A stretch of 64,000 nt of DNA from Iris pallida (lineage: Eukaryota; Streptophyta; Magnoliopsida; Asparagales; Iridaceae), in the NCBI GenBank assembly GCA_029216955.1, contig JANAVB010012195.1:62001-126000 (forward strand), written 5' to 3'. This document shows, piece after piece, positions 34,114-50,032 of this stretch. Under the pieces are notes generated by a model. The model had not been told where the DNA came from. It searched no databases and was given only the letters and a program-made list of their open reading frames with translations. Both the position numbers and the translations under genes were made by a program. How positions within the stretch are numbered: the first letter of the stretch is position 1; the number at the start of each line of letters is the position of its first letter.

Positions 34114-35581
34114 GAGTGGGCTCAACTGTCATGGCGAAAGCTCGCCCCTGCTGGCCTCCTCTAGCCTGCTGCACGCCGTCCTGGCCTCTTCGGATTCCAC
34201 TAGCGTGGCAATCCCTCAGTTGGTGGTCAGGCGCCCCACAGTATAGGCATACGCCCAACCTCTTTCTACATGCATCTCGAGTGTGTCCCTGCTTCCCGCA
34301 GAAAGTACACTGAGTAGCCTGCCCCTGGCCCCGTCCCAGGTGCTGCTGGGCACGCGCTGGTGCCTGCTGAAACTGTAACTGAGGCTGCTGCTGCTGAAAC
34401 TGCCTCTGCTGGAAATGAGGGCGCGTCACCGGCCCCGTACTCGAGCTCGCTCCAAGAACGTCACCGCCCCTCTTCGGCTTGAGATCGAAGTCCTCCTCTG
34501 CAATTTGCGCCTCCATCCGGATTTGCTCGAAGGTCGCATCACGTCTCCCAGAGGTACGAGTGCGAACTGCATGTATAAGACCCCTCCGGAACTTTCGGGC
34601 CTTGCACCCCTCATCCTGGATCAGACTGGGTGCAAACCTGCTCAGGCGGAAGAACTCTGCTGCATACTCGTCTACCGACGAGTTCTCCTGCACCAAACTG
34701 GCAAACTGTCCCTCCAAAGCTGTCAAGGCCACATCTGGGTAGAACTTCTCCTTAAAGAGCTTTCTGAAGTCCTCCCAAGACAAACCCCTCACCGACGCAC
34801 GTGGATCCGTACGAAACCAAGTCAGCGCTATATCGAAAAACTGGCTTGCTGCAGACGTCACCTAAAGCCCTCTCGGGACCTCTGCCAACTCCAGACTCTG
34901 CCGGACATCCTCCAACCAGTCATCCGCGTATAGGCTACCCTCGATACCCTTGAACTCCTTCGGGTTCATCTTCCTGAAGTCTAGGTGCGTACCGGGCCTC
35001 CCCTGACCCTGCTGCTGAACTGTGGCTCCCTGAACTGTACCCGGTGCACCCCTCTCTACTGCTGCCATCGCCAGCTGATGTGAGTTCTCCATGCTCTGTT
35101 GCATCACATCTGCCTGGTGGTGCTGTGCCTCGGCTTATGCTCTCTGGGTCTGCAACATCTGCTGCAGAAGGGCCATCATCCCCTGAGTATCAGTCGGTAG
35201 CGGAGGCAGCGGTAGAAGAATATCAGGAATGACCCTGGATGGTCTCGCTACTGGAGGTGGAAGACCTCCCAGAACCGTCGATGCTGCTCCCGCCTGAAGG
35301 ACAGGGACTGAGGTGGCAGCTCCCTCAGCTGCAGCTCCCTCTGTTGGAGGTAGAAGACCTCCGGGAACTGCCGCTGCTACTCCTGCCTGAAGGGCAGGAA
35401 CTGAGGCTACTGCTCTCTCGACTGCTACTCCCGTAGCCGGAGGTGGAAGACCTCCTGGATCTGACCTCTCTGGAACTGTACTTGGCCCGGCTGCCTGAGA
35501 ATGAGTCACTGTCATCCTGAAGACGAATTGAACCCAAGAGATCAATATGGCACAAGACAAGATATTATCAAAGGAGGACAA
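34114..35581 (-). pseudogene. Gag of gag-only gypsy element 2
   Basis: One minus-strand frame from 35581 to the Tat-1 insertion, with stops at 35134 and 34864 as the only breaks. Order: a Pro/Ala-rich N-terminal region with three imperfect 25-30-residue repeats (VPALQAG, GGLLPP); an MNPKEFKGIEG segment; the gag core (WFRTDPRASVRGLSWEDFRKLF, FYPD, DEYAAEFFRLSRFAP); a Gln-rich linker; two CCHC knuckles CTFCGKQGHTRDAC and CLYCGAPDHQLRDC; then RGGQQGRAFAMTVEP. The core and knuckles are typical of the chromovirus Tekay/Del lineage. Unlike the plus-strand fragment, both knuckles are intact. Confidence 0.88.
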
Positions 35582-35774
35582 TTGAATTCAAATGCAAGAA
35601 GAGTTGTCATGGCAATCAAAAGATCAAAAATTTTCTAAAATGTGATTAAGTAACTCCTATCATACCCTAGATCCTACGTCCTAGTCGCAGGCTCATAATT
35701 AGCACTCTAAGTTGAGCACCATTACAAGATTGCACTAATTGCGATACTGACCTACATGGGCCACCACAAAAATG
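35582..35774 (-). other. 5' leader of gag-only element 2
   Basis: About 190 bp between LTR and gag. The minus strand after the LTR reads CATTTTTGTGGTGGCCCATG; I do not see the usual initiator-Met primer site, so the primer is unassigned. Confidence 0.5.
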
Positions 35775-36468
35775 TGTCACGACCTGTACCCTGAAGAGGG
35801 GCACGAGCACGTGGTTACGTCCAGCCTACGCCGTAGAATCGGCGGTAGAACGCTGTATATAGGGTCTGTAAATACTACGACTAAAACAGATAAAGGTACC
35901 TGTACAGTATATACACTCCGAATAGAGGTGACATAGCAATACAGTCTCAATCACAAATATAAAACTAAGGTAGATAGCATGGAAAGGAAATATGATAAAT
36001 GAAAGCAGAAAATAAGTCCAAGATCCACACAAGTCCAGAGCTATATACAATAACCCAGAGTCACAGAAAATATATATAACTACAACAGTCTGAAAAGTAC
36101 TAGCTGGCTCGCAGGCCAGGCGAACCTAACTAAACTATACTACTCAGGGTGAGCAAAGTCTAGTGGCTCTACTAACAAGCCACGGTCCAGGTCTACTCCG
36201 TCAGAGTTGACCCCATAATAGGTCGGACAATCTGCCTCAGAATCATATGTAATATATCAACGGTATCCTGTCAGAAAAATGAGCAAGTACAAACACCAAC
36301 AGCAGTTCCATATGAATTGACAAATACTATAAGAGACAGTATAATGAAATACAAGATAAATATATGTGAAAAACAAGATAAAATTAGCAGGAAATGTAGA
36401 ATAGATGTGAGTACTGAATAAGACGACAATATATATATACGATGACTTAGGAACTATTCGGAAACCGA

Positions 36469-36507
36469 GTTACAACCCTTAAACCAAATAAGGACCGGGG
36501 TTGTAAC
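36469..36507 (-). other. Conserved stem-loop GTTACAACCC...GGGTTGTAAC in LTR
   Basis: Perfect 10-bp inverted repeat with a 19-nt loop. The same arms and related loop occur in the chromodomain element's LTR at 51911-51951. Both lie about 730 bp before the LTR's 3' end. Confidence 0.75.
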
Positions 36508-38705
36508 TCTTCTCCCGAACAGAACTTAGTCTCCTAGGATAATAAATATAAAAATGTGACTTGAATTATTAGAGCGCTATGTGATCGGCTAGGGAATCAT
36601 GGTAGGGTTATCCACTTGGCCCGGCAATCCGCGGTGACCTCAACGGAAAGTCATGCCGGCCAACCTGGATAACATGGACATGGAGGTATATGCTACACCC
36701 TACGTGAGGTGAGAGTGGCGCAAGCAAAATAGTGACATGGGGCTTTGATCACATAACCCCTAATAATTCTCCATCCCCGAATAGTATCATGGATCCGGAC
36801 ATGGCACGTCATGACACGGGATTCAAAAGCAGGGGGGCCAGCCCACTCCCAAATCGATGTCTATATGAGTACATAAAATATGTATATCACACACCAATAT
36901 ACCAATAAAATTTGGGAATAACATCTCATGACAGGATCCGACGTATACTAGTCCGTGAACCGTCGTGTCGAAAATCATGTAAGACACTACAACTGAATCG
37001 GATATAGTAGATATCAAGATAATAAAAACTATCAGTGAATGTACTCGCCTGCGATCCTGAGCTGATAAGGTGAACAGACGCTCAGAGTAATCACAGACCT
37101 AAAATAAGATACTATGAGTCAAACAGGGTTTTATAATGAAAAGGAAACTAATTTAAGTCATAAATGCAAGTCTAAGTCAAACTAGGTCAATCTAGGTCAA
37201 ACTGAGTCATACTAGGTCATACTGGTTCATACTAGGTTATACCAGGTTACTGGGAGTCAATCCAAGTCAAACTAGGTCAAACGGGGTCAAAGGTTGACTT
37301 ACAGTTGACTTTTGGTCAACTGGTCAACCTTGGTCAACTCTGGGTCAACCCTAGGTCAAACTAGTCTAATGTTGACCAATTATTAACTTTCAGTCAACTG
37401 GTCAACTCTGGTTTGGTTTCGGTCATATCTAGTCACTTATAGGCTAAGGTTGACTCTCGGTTGACTTTTTGTTGTCTTTTGGTCAAAATGGTCAACCGAA
37501 GTCAAAACTAGTCTAGGAGCACTATATTTGATTATTACCAACCAAGAGAGCCAAGTTCTAACCATATCTTTAACTCTAAACTCAAATACCTACATTACCC
37601 TTACCAAGGTAATCCCGATACCTTGTCCAATACAAAGGAAACCCCGCTAATTCTCAAGATACTAGCCTAGGCTCCCTAGGGTAGTTAGATACTATCCTAT
37701 CTAAGGGTTACCTACCAAGATACATAGGTTTCCTAGATATCTAACCTATCTTAGAACACATGTTGGTTTACCCTTATTACCTTACCATGATATTCTCTAA
37801 CTTCTAGTTAACACCCACATACCACACTCACTCATTCCCTCACAATATTGACTCCCATAATACCACACTCATAGGCTCTCACCTATAGGCTGCTAGCTAA
37901 CTTCTATAGGCTCACACACACACACACAAGCTCACATACACACACACATAGGCATATATTGGACTGTTTTTGGGGTGCTCTAAATGGCCTGAACATGGAC
38001 TGTTTTTGGGAGTGATATAGGGCCTATCATTGGCTAATACGTAGGCCATCTAAGGCTACTAAGTGGCTGCCTATGGGGGTTATTTAGGACAGGTTTTGGG
38101 ACAGCATATGGCAGTGTTAAAGGGGGCTAACAAGGGCTGAAATGGACTGAACAAGGCTGGGTTTTTGGGCTGTCATTTGGACAGGTTAAGGGACAAGTTT
38201 GGGGGCTGTCAAATGGTGGAAATGGAGGCATGTTCAAGGCTGATTGTAGGCTAAAATATAGGACTATTTAGGGGCAGCCATGGGGTGTCATGGGGACTGT
38301 TTTGGGGTCTATTGAGGACTGGTTTGGACAGCAATTAGGCATGGTTAAGGGTGGCTGTTAAGGCCTGTGTGTAGGCTATCTAGGGGGTATGTTAAGGGCT
38401 GTGTGGGGTGGTGTTTAAGGGGATATGGGGGCTGCCAATGCCCTGCTACCGCTGCTGTTTGGAGCTGCTGTTTAGAGCAGCTCCCCCCTTCACACTCTCA
38501 ATACTCCTCACAAACTCTCTATCACTCTCTCAACACACCACTCATTCCCCTCTCTAATCTCTCTATACAACCACACATACACATACACACTAACATTTAA
38601 ATCCTCCAATCTAACTCCTCCCCCCTTGGCCGAACTCTCACACGCCCTAAACACAAATGAAAACACATGACACACCATTGCACATATACATATAAATATA
38701 AGCTA

Positions 38706-39188
<483 letters not shown>

Positions 39189-40015
39189 AAGTGTCCATTA
39201 GGGATTTTCCCACTAGGACACGAGCCTACACATAGGACACTCCTAAAAGTCTCCAAAAGGACACGAAACGGACACAAATGGAGACACAACCATGGGGGTC
39301 ATTCCTATGGGTCAAAAATCAACCTATATGCATGAGAAAATACAAAGAAGAATGGATTTATACCTCCCGGTAGATCGAATCGAAGAAAAGGCTTCCCGAC
39401 ACGCTACCGACACCTAGGAATCCCAAACGGACACAACGAGCTCCGAATCCTTCCAAACTTGGATAGCTTCCTCCTTGGCTTGAGTAGAGAAGGAAAGAAG
39501 AAGATTGGGTGGAAGAAAGAAGGAATTTGGTGGAGAAATCTATATAAAATCCTCTCTAGAAATTTGGGGAAGAACAAGAGAGATAAAGTGGAATGGAAAA
39601 TATCAAAGGGCTTGAGCCTATCCCCTCAATAGGTGGCCGGCCATAATGGGGCTATGTGTCCTATTATGGTAAGGTCCAAAATGCCCCCACTAATCTATTC
39701 TATTAGTATTAGGAAAGGGCTAATTGGTTGGGGCTAAATTTGTCATTCTAGTGTCTGTAATCACACTAACCCTATCCATAATAATTAGCCTAACCACTAA
39801 CTAAAATAATTAGCATGTGGGCCATGGCTAACTAGTGTGTGGGTCACACTAGAGTCAACACTACACCGGGTCCCCGATACAAGTCGGATTGAGCTGAAAT
39901 TCGAACCCGACTCAAATAACCCCAAAATAATATTATAAATAAATAAATAATTTCAAAAATATTCAAAAATGAAAAATGACAAAAATATCCATGTTTTTGA
40001 AAACTGGGGGTGACA

Positions 40016-41635
<1,620 letters not shown>

Positions 41636-41715
41636 GGTGTCAACTTCTTAATGGTGATTGGGCGCCACTGCGTCGGGGTGCTCCACCGTTCCCAATGGGC
41701 TACGGCCACGAGGAC
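41636..41715 (-). mobile_element. tRNA-derived SINE-like fragment, copy 1
   Basis: The minus strand reads GTGGCCGTAGCCCATTGGGA...GGTGGAGCACCCCG...GCAGTGGCGCC, then CACCATTAAGAAGTTGACACCC and an A-rich tail. It is shared with copy 2 at 55957-56050 plus 42255-42287. The start resembles a tRNA A-box region. No box B survives here. Confidence 0.5.
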
Positions 41716-41910
41716 AAAGAAGATTCTGATTCTGCAAACCAAAAGTAAAAACAATTCAAACCCAAAAGAATCTTTTTCTTGTTATGGTTGTTTCAACCAG
41801 AACTCCAACAGCTGAAATACGTAACTTACTTTGAGAAAAGTCTGTTTCCGTCTTCTTATCAATCCCTCGCCTACCGAAGGAAGAAGTAGAGGTCTCGTCT
41901 TTGGAGAATG

Positions 41911-41918
41911 ATCCCAAC
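41911..41918. repeat. Target site duplication ATCCCAAC, left of hAT
   Basis: Identical 8-mer at 56561-56568, the length characteristic of hAT transposons. Confidence 0.9.
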
Positions 41919-42147
41919 TAGGGCTGCAAATGAGCCAAACCGTTCACGAGCTGCTCGCAGCTCGGCTCGATAAAAGCTCGTTTGAGCTCGGTTCGTTTAG
42001 TAAACAAGTTGAGCTCAAGCTTCATTTTCGAGCTCGTTTAATAAACGAGCCAAGCTCAAGCTTAGAAGTACTCGGCTCGTTTGAGCTCGCAAACTGGCTC
42101 ATTTAGAAGCTCGTTTAGGAGCTTGTTTAGAAGCTCATTTGTTCTTT

Positions 42148-42255
<108 letters not shown>

Positions 42256-42287
42256 TATTTAGGGTGTCCACTTCTTAATGGTGTTTG

Positions 42288-42822
42288 TGTTGTTATTATT
42301 ATGAAAAAAACCAATTTTCATATACAATTAATTCCTAATAAATGGATTATTTTATTTGGATGTTAAATCTTATTAACTTCCTATTGATTCATATTCATCA
42401 CACCATTCAAATACTATTTTATGTCTCTTTATGCCTCATTGAAAACCTTTTAATTATAAGGGATGGGTCATGGCTCTATATATGTTCCATGCATTCTTTT
42501 CTTTAAAAAGCGAATTGACATGAACAAAAGATAAAAAAATCATGTCTCTTTCTCTCTTCCTTACCCTAAACACTCCTCTTCATTTTATTTTATTTTCTGG
42601 GCAAAGCTAAGTTCGGGTCAATCTCCCCGAGTTGTGTGCGACGACGGGAAACCGGTAGAGCGGGGGTTTTACCACTAGGAGCATCCGAAAAAGTCTGCAC
42701 ATAGACCCGGATTAACTCTTAGGGCAGTGCTACGTGCGCGACTCCCCCGGAGGCCGGTAACTTTTAATTTTGTTTATTTTGTTTGCAGATTTCAAAAGGA
42801 GAAAATAAAATTATTTCTAACA
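42288..42822 (+). mobile_element. 5' LTR of the copia-like element
   Basis: Ends TTTCTAACA at 42822. It contains a GC-richer block (42600-42765) with TTCGGGTCAATCTCCCCGAG and GGAGGCCGGTAAC, probably structured leader RNA. Confidence 0.85.
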
Positions 42823-45308
42823 ATCTAAGAGTTAATTCTTGGTATGCCATGTTACTTTTACATTCTGAATATTGATCAGAAAATCATATTGTATTCTGGT
42901 ATATATATACAACTTCATCCAGTATCAAAAGATATGCATTAGTACAAAGACACTTTTGCTAACCACGTTATACATAATACCAGTTTCTGACAAAAACGTG
43001 ATTTTCTAGTTCAAGATTACAATTGGATCAGCTTTTCCACTACACAATTTTTGTCTTGTCCGTAAACATATTAAGAAACTTTCAAAGAAGCTTCTTAAGG
43101 ATATGAGCTTTATGAATCACATTGTCTTACAATTTAGTTGCTTCATGTCTCTAGTATTTTGCGGTCATATGGGCACTATACTACTTGCAAGGTCTTAAAG
43201 GTACAATATAAGATTGTGGTCCTACATTTTTCTAATATTAGTTTATACATGATTCTCAAGACAATATTCTTATTTTAGTTCACAAGATTTCATGTCCTAT
43301 GTGTTACTTGTTCCAATCCACAAAGTATGGGCAAGAAACACTAGCATGTATTGGCATGCTTTACTGTATCCTAGAGTACTGTGTTTATGTCGTGTCCGTT
43401 ACTTAACACATTGCATGCATTTTAGTTTTGGGAAGTGGATTATTTGTTATTTTGATACACATACGATATGTCAATATATGAATAGAGACATGGACACAAT
43501 ATTGATTTGGCGTACACTTTGGACTTTGAAATGTGTGTCACAGTAAACACAGAAATAACACTAATTTTTTAAATTCTGCCCTTACTATATTCTTTGTTTT
43601 GTATCGCATGCTTGCTCAATCTGTATAGTAAATTCTTATACTACCTATGACCAAATAAAGCCCAACAAGAAAGGGTGTGACCTTGGCTCAATTAGTGTCT
43701 GACCAAAGATTCAGTTTGCCTATGATTGTGCTGTACGAATGTGTAGTAGAGAATCAAGATATTTATGAGTTACTAAGATATCCAAAATGTTTATGAATGG
43801 AATTGGTAACGGTTTGATCTGTGAGTTAAAGTTATACACTATAGTTAAGTTCTTTGAGGGGATTGTATTATTTTCTCTGGAAAAATAATAACAATATTTT
43901 CTTAGTGTTATTGGCTACACATCCTCTCTTTAATGTCTTTTATTTTGCTCTTCAATTCTGACCGTTTTTAACAACTCATTTAGTGACTCCTAAATGACCA
44001 AATTATTAGCTATTACTTGATCCTATTAAATGGTCATTGGCTGTTGGTGGTCTTATTAGATTTTAATTCTCATTAAACCCATTTAATTGTTGGTCTGGGG
44101 TTGTATATATATATATTCATTTTGCCCTATTGGAAAAGAAAAAGATATATATATATGAAAACTCATTACCTCCTTCTCATTGCCTCTTGCTCTCTTAGTA
44201 CTCCTCTTAGGAATAAACTTGGCTAAGATACTTGTTCTCCTAGTCCTAGTTATTGCCATGTTTTGTCATTGTGATGGCCGAATCCTCAAAGACTTTCGCT
44301 AAAGAGGTACTATGTGGAGGGATATGGACCAAGGAGCCTCAAGAGCTATCAAAAATTATTGTCTTATTGTTTTTCAAATAATTCACTATATTCCTTTCAA
44401 GTTTTGTCACCGTCTTCATCCATGCTAAACTGTATCGGTATTGGCCGACAATACTATGATTTTTTTTTACGACTTGTATGTATACATTGTATTAAGACTA
44501 GTTTTTTATATATATATTGATTATTTACATAAGAAAACTGCAACTCTTTACGTACTTATTTTCTTTCATTAGAAGTTCCTAATAAGAAATCACTTGTATG
44601 TATAATTTATGTTGTTCTTGGTCTTGCCATATCAATTTTTTTTTGGTTCCTTTGTTGAAGGGGCCAAAATTTTGTGCGACATGAAAGTATATCATGTCCA
44701 TGTAGAATGAGAGTTTGCTCCTTATATTTCCTTGGAGAAAGTTTTATTTATATTTCTACATTTCTGTTGTTAACTATTTTATGTAATTTGGTCAAAGTCT
44801 TTGATGAACTGATTTACTTTCCATACATATAAACACTAGTGACTTGGGTGTTTTGTAATAATAATGTTTTTTTTTCACTTGGCATCTTAGACGTATATTG
44901 TATGATGCAGTTTATTTCTTATTTAACTTGAAATTAATGATACAAGAAGTATAACTTGTGTTCTAGCTTCACTGGTTACCTTGTCTTGAACCAAAGTTCT
45001 TCCCTTCTCATATCAAAAGGTCTCAAACTTTCAACCTTTTATTTCTTCATGTTAACATTATTGTTCTTGTTCCTACTATATACAATTTATTTATTTTCTC
45101 ATTCCTTTGAAGGAGTCAGACTTTTGATCAAACATAAACACAATCTCATACATGCAAATGAGTGTGCTTGTTCGTTTATTTACCAATCATTATTTGAGGA
45201 AAGATCAATTATAGTTTTCCTACCATTCTTTTGTGTAAGTTTTACTCTATTTTGTGTATTCGGCTTCTGATCCGATATGTCTGGTTTGCATGTCTTGTGG
45301 CTTACCTT
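42823..45308. other. Internal region of the copia-like element, left part
   Basis: 2.5 kb of AT-rich sequence between the 5' LTR and the nested gypsy element. No clear primer-binding site follows the LTR, and no protein domain is visible in any frame. Confidence 0.6.
45304..45308. repeat. Target site duplication ACCTT, left of chromodomain gypsy element
   Basis: Identical 5-mer at 52641-52645. Confidence 0.9.
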
Positions 45309-47034
45309 TGTCACCCTCGTTTTCCGTATTTCGTATTTATACTCATAATTGGATTTTGGCAGGTATTTTATTTTCTGGACTTGTGGGATTTTGAGTTTCC
45401 TCGTAAAATAGGATTTGACATGGCTTGGTTTTATTTTGTGGAGTAGGATTGGTTTGGTTTGGTTTAATATGCTTGGAACACCTTAGCCTATGCTCAACCC
45501 TCACTTTCACCACAACCCACCCCCATTTAATCTCACCTAACTTTTCTCTCTCCTCTTTACTTTTATTTATTTTCCTCCATCTTCTTCTTCCTTCCTCCAC
45601 ACAACACCAACACCATAGGCAAGTGCACCTTGCCACCACATGAGAAACCTATTTTATTTGTCCATTAGCTAGATTAGGCCTTGGTGAACAACATTAGAAC
45701 TTGACATTTTGTGATTTGGAGCTTCTATTTTTCTAGATTTAGGTTTCAACCATTTTCGGAAATTCTTGGTTTTGATCTATTAAACTTGTAATTTTTCTTG
45801 TTTTGATGCTTCCATATGGAAGAGAATTCAATTTTATACAAGTTAGAACTTTGAAAATCTAGATTTGGTTTTGATTTGATCAAGATGTGAAGATTTGAAC
45901 TTTGGTGTTCTTGAGGTGTTCCTCTCGGCCTGGAGAAGAAGACCTCAGTCTGCGCTCTTTAGCGCAGTACTGAATCGCGCATCCCCCTCGGCCAGCGCTC
46001 TTTTGCGCAGTGCTGATCGCGCAGCTCGTCCTTTGGCGAACCGTGCTCGCTCCCAGTGCGCCATCTGACCCTGCGCCATCTGACCCTGCGCCACCTGCAC
46101 CCTGCGCAACTTGCACCCTGCGCCACACATCCCCTGTGCCCTTTGCCCCTGCGCCCCTGGCCCCCGGCGCACTTGATTTCCTGGCGCACTTCACCCCTGC
46201 GCCATCTAATCCTGGCGCAGTCCAACCTAACCCTCTGATCTCCTGCGCCATCCACCCCTGCGCAACCCACTTGCCCATGAAGATTTGGTTTTATTTCTTA
46301 GACTTGGCTTCTATTTTGTGGAATAGGTTTTGAGATCTTGTTCCACACAGCATGACTATCTTGACCCAACACGACCTGGCACGATTTTTAGTATTTGCTA
46401 TGACTAGTACATTTTTGTGATTTCTGTGATTTATGATCCCACTACTCTCTGATCTTCTTGATAGTGACCCGATGATGTGCATTCTTGACTTGTAACCTGA
46501 TAACTTGATAGTGGCCCGTGGCGGCGCACTCTTGACTTGTAACTTGTAACTTGACTCGGCCTGACTTGACTTGACTTGATGCTGTTGCGACGGCTAACTC
46601 GACTTGTATAACCAACTCTGACATCGTGGGTGTTCCTGCTTGCTTGCTTGTATAATCCACTTGTCTTGTCTTACATCATATCTAGGACGTGACTCCCTGG
46701 TTCCCACGGTCAGGGATTCACACTGAATATGGATTAGGCTAATGACTAGATCTAACTATAGTTCATGGAGAATTTCCAGTCACAGGCAATCTCGTTATCT
46801 GGCCGCTTTAATTGGACTAGTAGCTTGCCGACGAATAGAGCACATTTCCAGCACACTGTCATGTGTTGCACCCTCTAAGTCACCTAAGGGTATATCATCT
46901 CCTGGGCGATGTACCCAACCATACTCTCAACCCGCGGAAGGATAACTGGATAGTCTGCAGGACTTGGGACTAGGAAATTCACATTACATCTTATTAGTAA
47001 TTAGGATTGTGATAACCCTAGTTAGTTACAGTAG
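45309..47034 (+). mobile_element. Truncated 5' LTR of the chromodomain element
   Basis: Starts TGTCACCCTCG and is collinear with 50033-51758 until CTAGTTAGTTA. There the sequence switches to pol codons. About 880 bp of the LTR's 3' part are missing. Confidence 0.88.
46020..46260. repeat. CTGCGCCA-type minisatellite in LTR
   Basis: Repeats of ATCTGACCCTGCGCC and related CTGCGCCnCTTGCACC units; the sister array in the 3' LTR is at 50780-50990. Confidence 0.85.
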
Positions 47035-47039
47035 CCAGA

Positions 47040-49864
47040 GCGGGAGATCGAGTTCACTATAGACTTGATCCCCGGAGCAGCACCAGTATCAGAGCGAGTC
47101 TACAGGATGGCGCCTTCAGAGTTGGAGATTTTGTACAAGATGATTGAAGAACTCAGGACCAAGGGATTCAGTCGTACAAGTAGATCGCCTTGGAGAGCCC
47201 CGATGCTTCTTGTGAAAAAGAAGGATGGTACGTCCAGGCTATGTGTAGATTATCTACCTTGAACTCAGTGACAATCAAGAACAGATACCCTCTCCCGAGG
47301 ATAGATGACTTGTTTGATCAACTCAAAGGGGCTTCAGTGTTTTTGAAGATAGACTTGCGGTCAGGATACCACCAGATCAGAGTCAGAGAGCAGGACATCC
47401 TGAAGACAGCTTTTCGATCTAGGTATGGGCATTGGGAGTTCCTTGTTATGCCCTTTGGAGCGACCAATGCGCCAGCTGTGTTCATGGACCTCATGAATCG
47501 CATTTTTATGCCCTATTTGGATCAGTTCGTGATCGTGTTCCTAGATGATATCCTGGTCTACAGCAAGAGCGAAGCAGAGCATGAGCAGCATCTCAGAGTC
47601 GTCCTTCAGACGCTTAGAGAGCACCAATTGTACGCCAAGTTCAGTAAATACGAGTTCTAGCTCGATTGTATTTCGTACTTGGGTCACATCATTACCCGAG
47701 GAGGAGTGAAAGTGGATCCCCAGAAGATTGTGGCTATCGAAACATGGCCAGTACCTAGTTCAGCGGCAGAGGTTTGCAGCTTCCTTGGATTGGCCGGCTA
47801 CTACTGGCGATTCGTTTCGGATTTTACAAGAATTTCAGCACCGATGACCCAGTTGACCCGTAAGCATGTACAGTTTGCTTGGACAGCAAAGTGTCAGAAA
47901 TCATTTGAGAAGTTGAAGTGAGGTTTGATAACGGCCTCCATTCTCACACTTCCAGATGGGACCGGAGGATTCACAGTTTATTGCGACGCTTCAGGTAGAG
48001 GATTGGGGTGTGTCTTAATACAGCATGGGAAGGTAATATCTTATGCATCACGTCAACTTCGTGATCATGAGAAGAATTACCCGACCCACGACTTGGAGCT
48101 GGCAGCAGTAGTATTTGCACTTAAGTTGTGGAGGCACTACTTGTACGGAGATAGAGTAGAGATATTTACGGATCACAAGAGCCTAAGTATGTTTTCACCC
48201 AGAAGGACCTTAATATGCGGTAGAGGAGATGGCTTGAGCTATTGGTGGACTACGATATGGATTTGCAGTACCACCCAGGGAAGGCCAACGTTGTAGCAGA
48301 TGCGTTGAGCAGGAGAGCCGAAGTTTATTTCCTGACGGCGCAACCAGAGTTATGGGCAGATTTTCAGAAGATGGAAATAGAAGTGGTTCTTCCTACCAGT
48401 GTGGCATTGATGGCCATTCTACAGGTTCAGTCCAGCATAGTTGAGAGGATCCGGATGGCGCAGTCTACAGATTCCAAGATTCAGCGGCTCAGAGCAGAGT
48501 GTGAGGCCGGAAGAAGACCAGAGTTTTGTATCCATGAGGATGGTACACTTCGAGACGGCACTCGTCTTTGTGTACCCAGTGGAGATATCAGACAAGAGGT
48601 CATGGCAGAGGCTCACAGCTCGCAGTATTCTATTCATCCCGGTAGCACGAAGATGTACCGTGATATCCGTCAGCACTTCTGGTGGAATGGCATGAAGAGG
48701 GAGATAGCCCGGTTTGTCTCTCGGTGTTTGGTTTGCCAGCAGGTTAAAGCTGAACATCAGAGGCCCGTTGGACTTCTTCAGCCCTTGTCGATTCCAGAAT
48801 GGAAGTGGGAGCATGTGACCATGGATTTTGTGACCGGATTGCCTAGATCCCCATTTGGTCGAGATGCTATTTAGGTTATAGTTGACAGGCTCACGAAGGT
48901 GGCTCATTTTCTTTTATTCAGAGTTGGGCAGTCAACGGCTCAGTTGGCAGAGATGTACCTCAGGCAGATTGTCAGGCTCTACGGTGTGCCAGTCAGTATC
49001 ACCTCGGATCGAGATTCAAGGTTTATGTCACACTTTTGGCGTAGCCTGCAAGAGAGTTTGGGAACTCGTCTCCAGTTTAGCTCAGCTTATCATCCGCAGA
49101 CAGATGGTCAGTCAGAGCGCACAATCCAGATCCTTGAAGATATGTTGAGGTCTTGTACCCTTGACTTCGGTGGTTCGTGGGAAGACCACCTGCACTTGGT
49201 GGAGTTCTCGTACAACAATAGTTTCCAGGCCAGCATCCAGATGGCACCATTCGAGGCTCTGTACGGTAGGAAGTACAGATCCCCGCTAGCATGGGATGAT
49301 ATTGGAGAGAGGCAGATGCTCGGTCCAGAAATGATTGCCCAGACGGTTGAAGTAGTCAAAAAAGTCAGGGATCATCTTCGAGTTGCCCAAGATCGCCAGC
49401 GACATTGGGCCGATGCTCGTCGGCGTCCCTTAGAGTTTGCTATCGGCGACCATGTATTCCTTAGGATCCCGCCTAACCGCGGCATCATTCGCTTTGGCGT
49501 GCGGAGAAAGCTTAGTCCTAGGTATATAGGGTCGTTCGATATCCTGGAGCGAGTAGGAGACATATCCTATCGTCTTGCTCTTCCGCCGTCGCAAAGTAAG
49601 GTACATGATGTATTTCATGTGTCCCAATTACGACGGTACATCCCGGACCCGAGCCATATCCTAGACCATTCAGAATTGGTTGTTGGTACCAACCTTTCGT
49701 ATGAGGAGAAGCCCGTGTCTATTTTGGACCGGAGGGAGAAGATACTCAAGAACAAGATTATTAGCTTAGTCCGTGTTGTTTGGGGTTATCACTCTGTGGG
49801 TGAGTCAACGTGGGAGCGTGAGGATGACATCCGATCGCGATATCTCGACTTGTTTGACTCATAA
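47040..49864 (+). pseudogene. Gypsy pol: reverse transcriptase, RNase H, integrase, chromodomain
   Basis: RT starts at [12 protein letters not shown] and includes the catalytic FLDDILVYS at about 47540. RNase H has [10 protein letters not shown], the [16 protein letters not shown]lu and FTDHKSL. Integrase has the HHCC zinc motif (H-S..HPGST..CLVCQQVK, about 48610-48750) and the D,D-35-E core (MDFVTGLP, TSDRDSRF, QTDGQSERTIQILED). The end from about 49690 (YEEKPVSILDRREK...VVWGYHS...STWERED) is a chromodomain, which directs chromoviruses to heterochromatin. Breaks: frameshifts near 47255 and 48215, stops at 47658, 47919 and 48872 (the first and last at Trp positions). It ends at TAA/TAG just after 49864. 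Confidence 0.92.
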
Positions 49865-49989
49865 GGTATAATGTCTACCTTATGTCTTATACTTTCCATC
49901 TCTTGCTTGCATGTATGATTGTATGATTGAACTGCTTAGTGTAGTTGTTGGTGCTTAGTATAGCTTGTCGTGGCAATCTCTAGCTCCTT

Positions 49990-50032
49990 GATTAAAATTT
50001 CGAGGATGAAATTCTTTTAAGGTGGGTAGAGT
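49990..50032 (+). other. Polypurine tract of the chromodomain element
   Basis: AATTTCGAGGATGAAATTCT followed by TTTAAGGTGGGTAGAGT, directly before the 3' LTR. It is nearly the same tract as in the gag-only elements, so these elements share replication signals. Confidence 0.85.
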
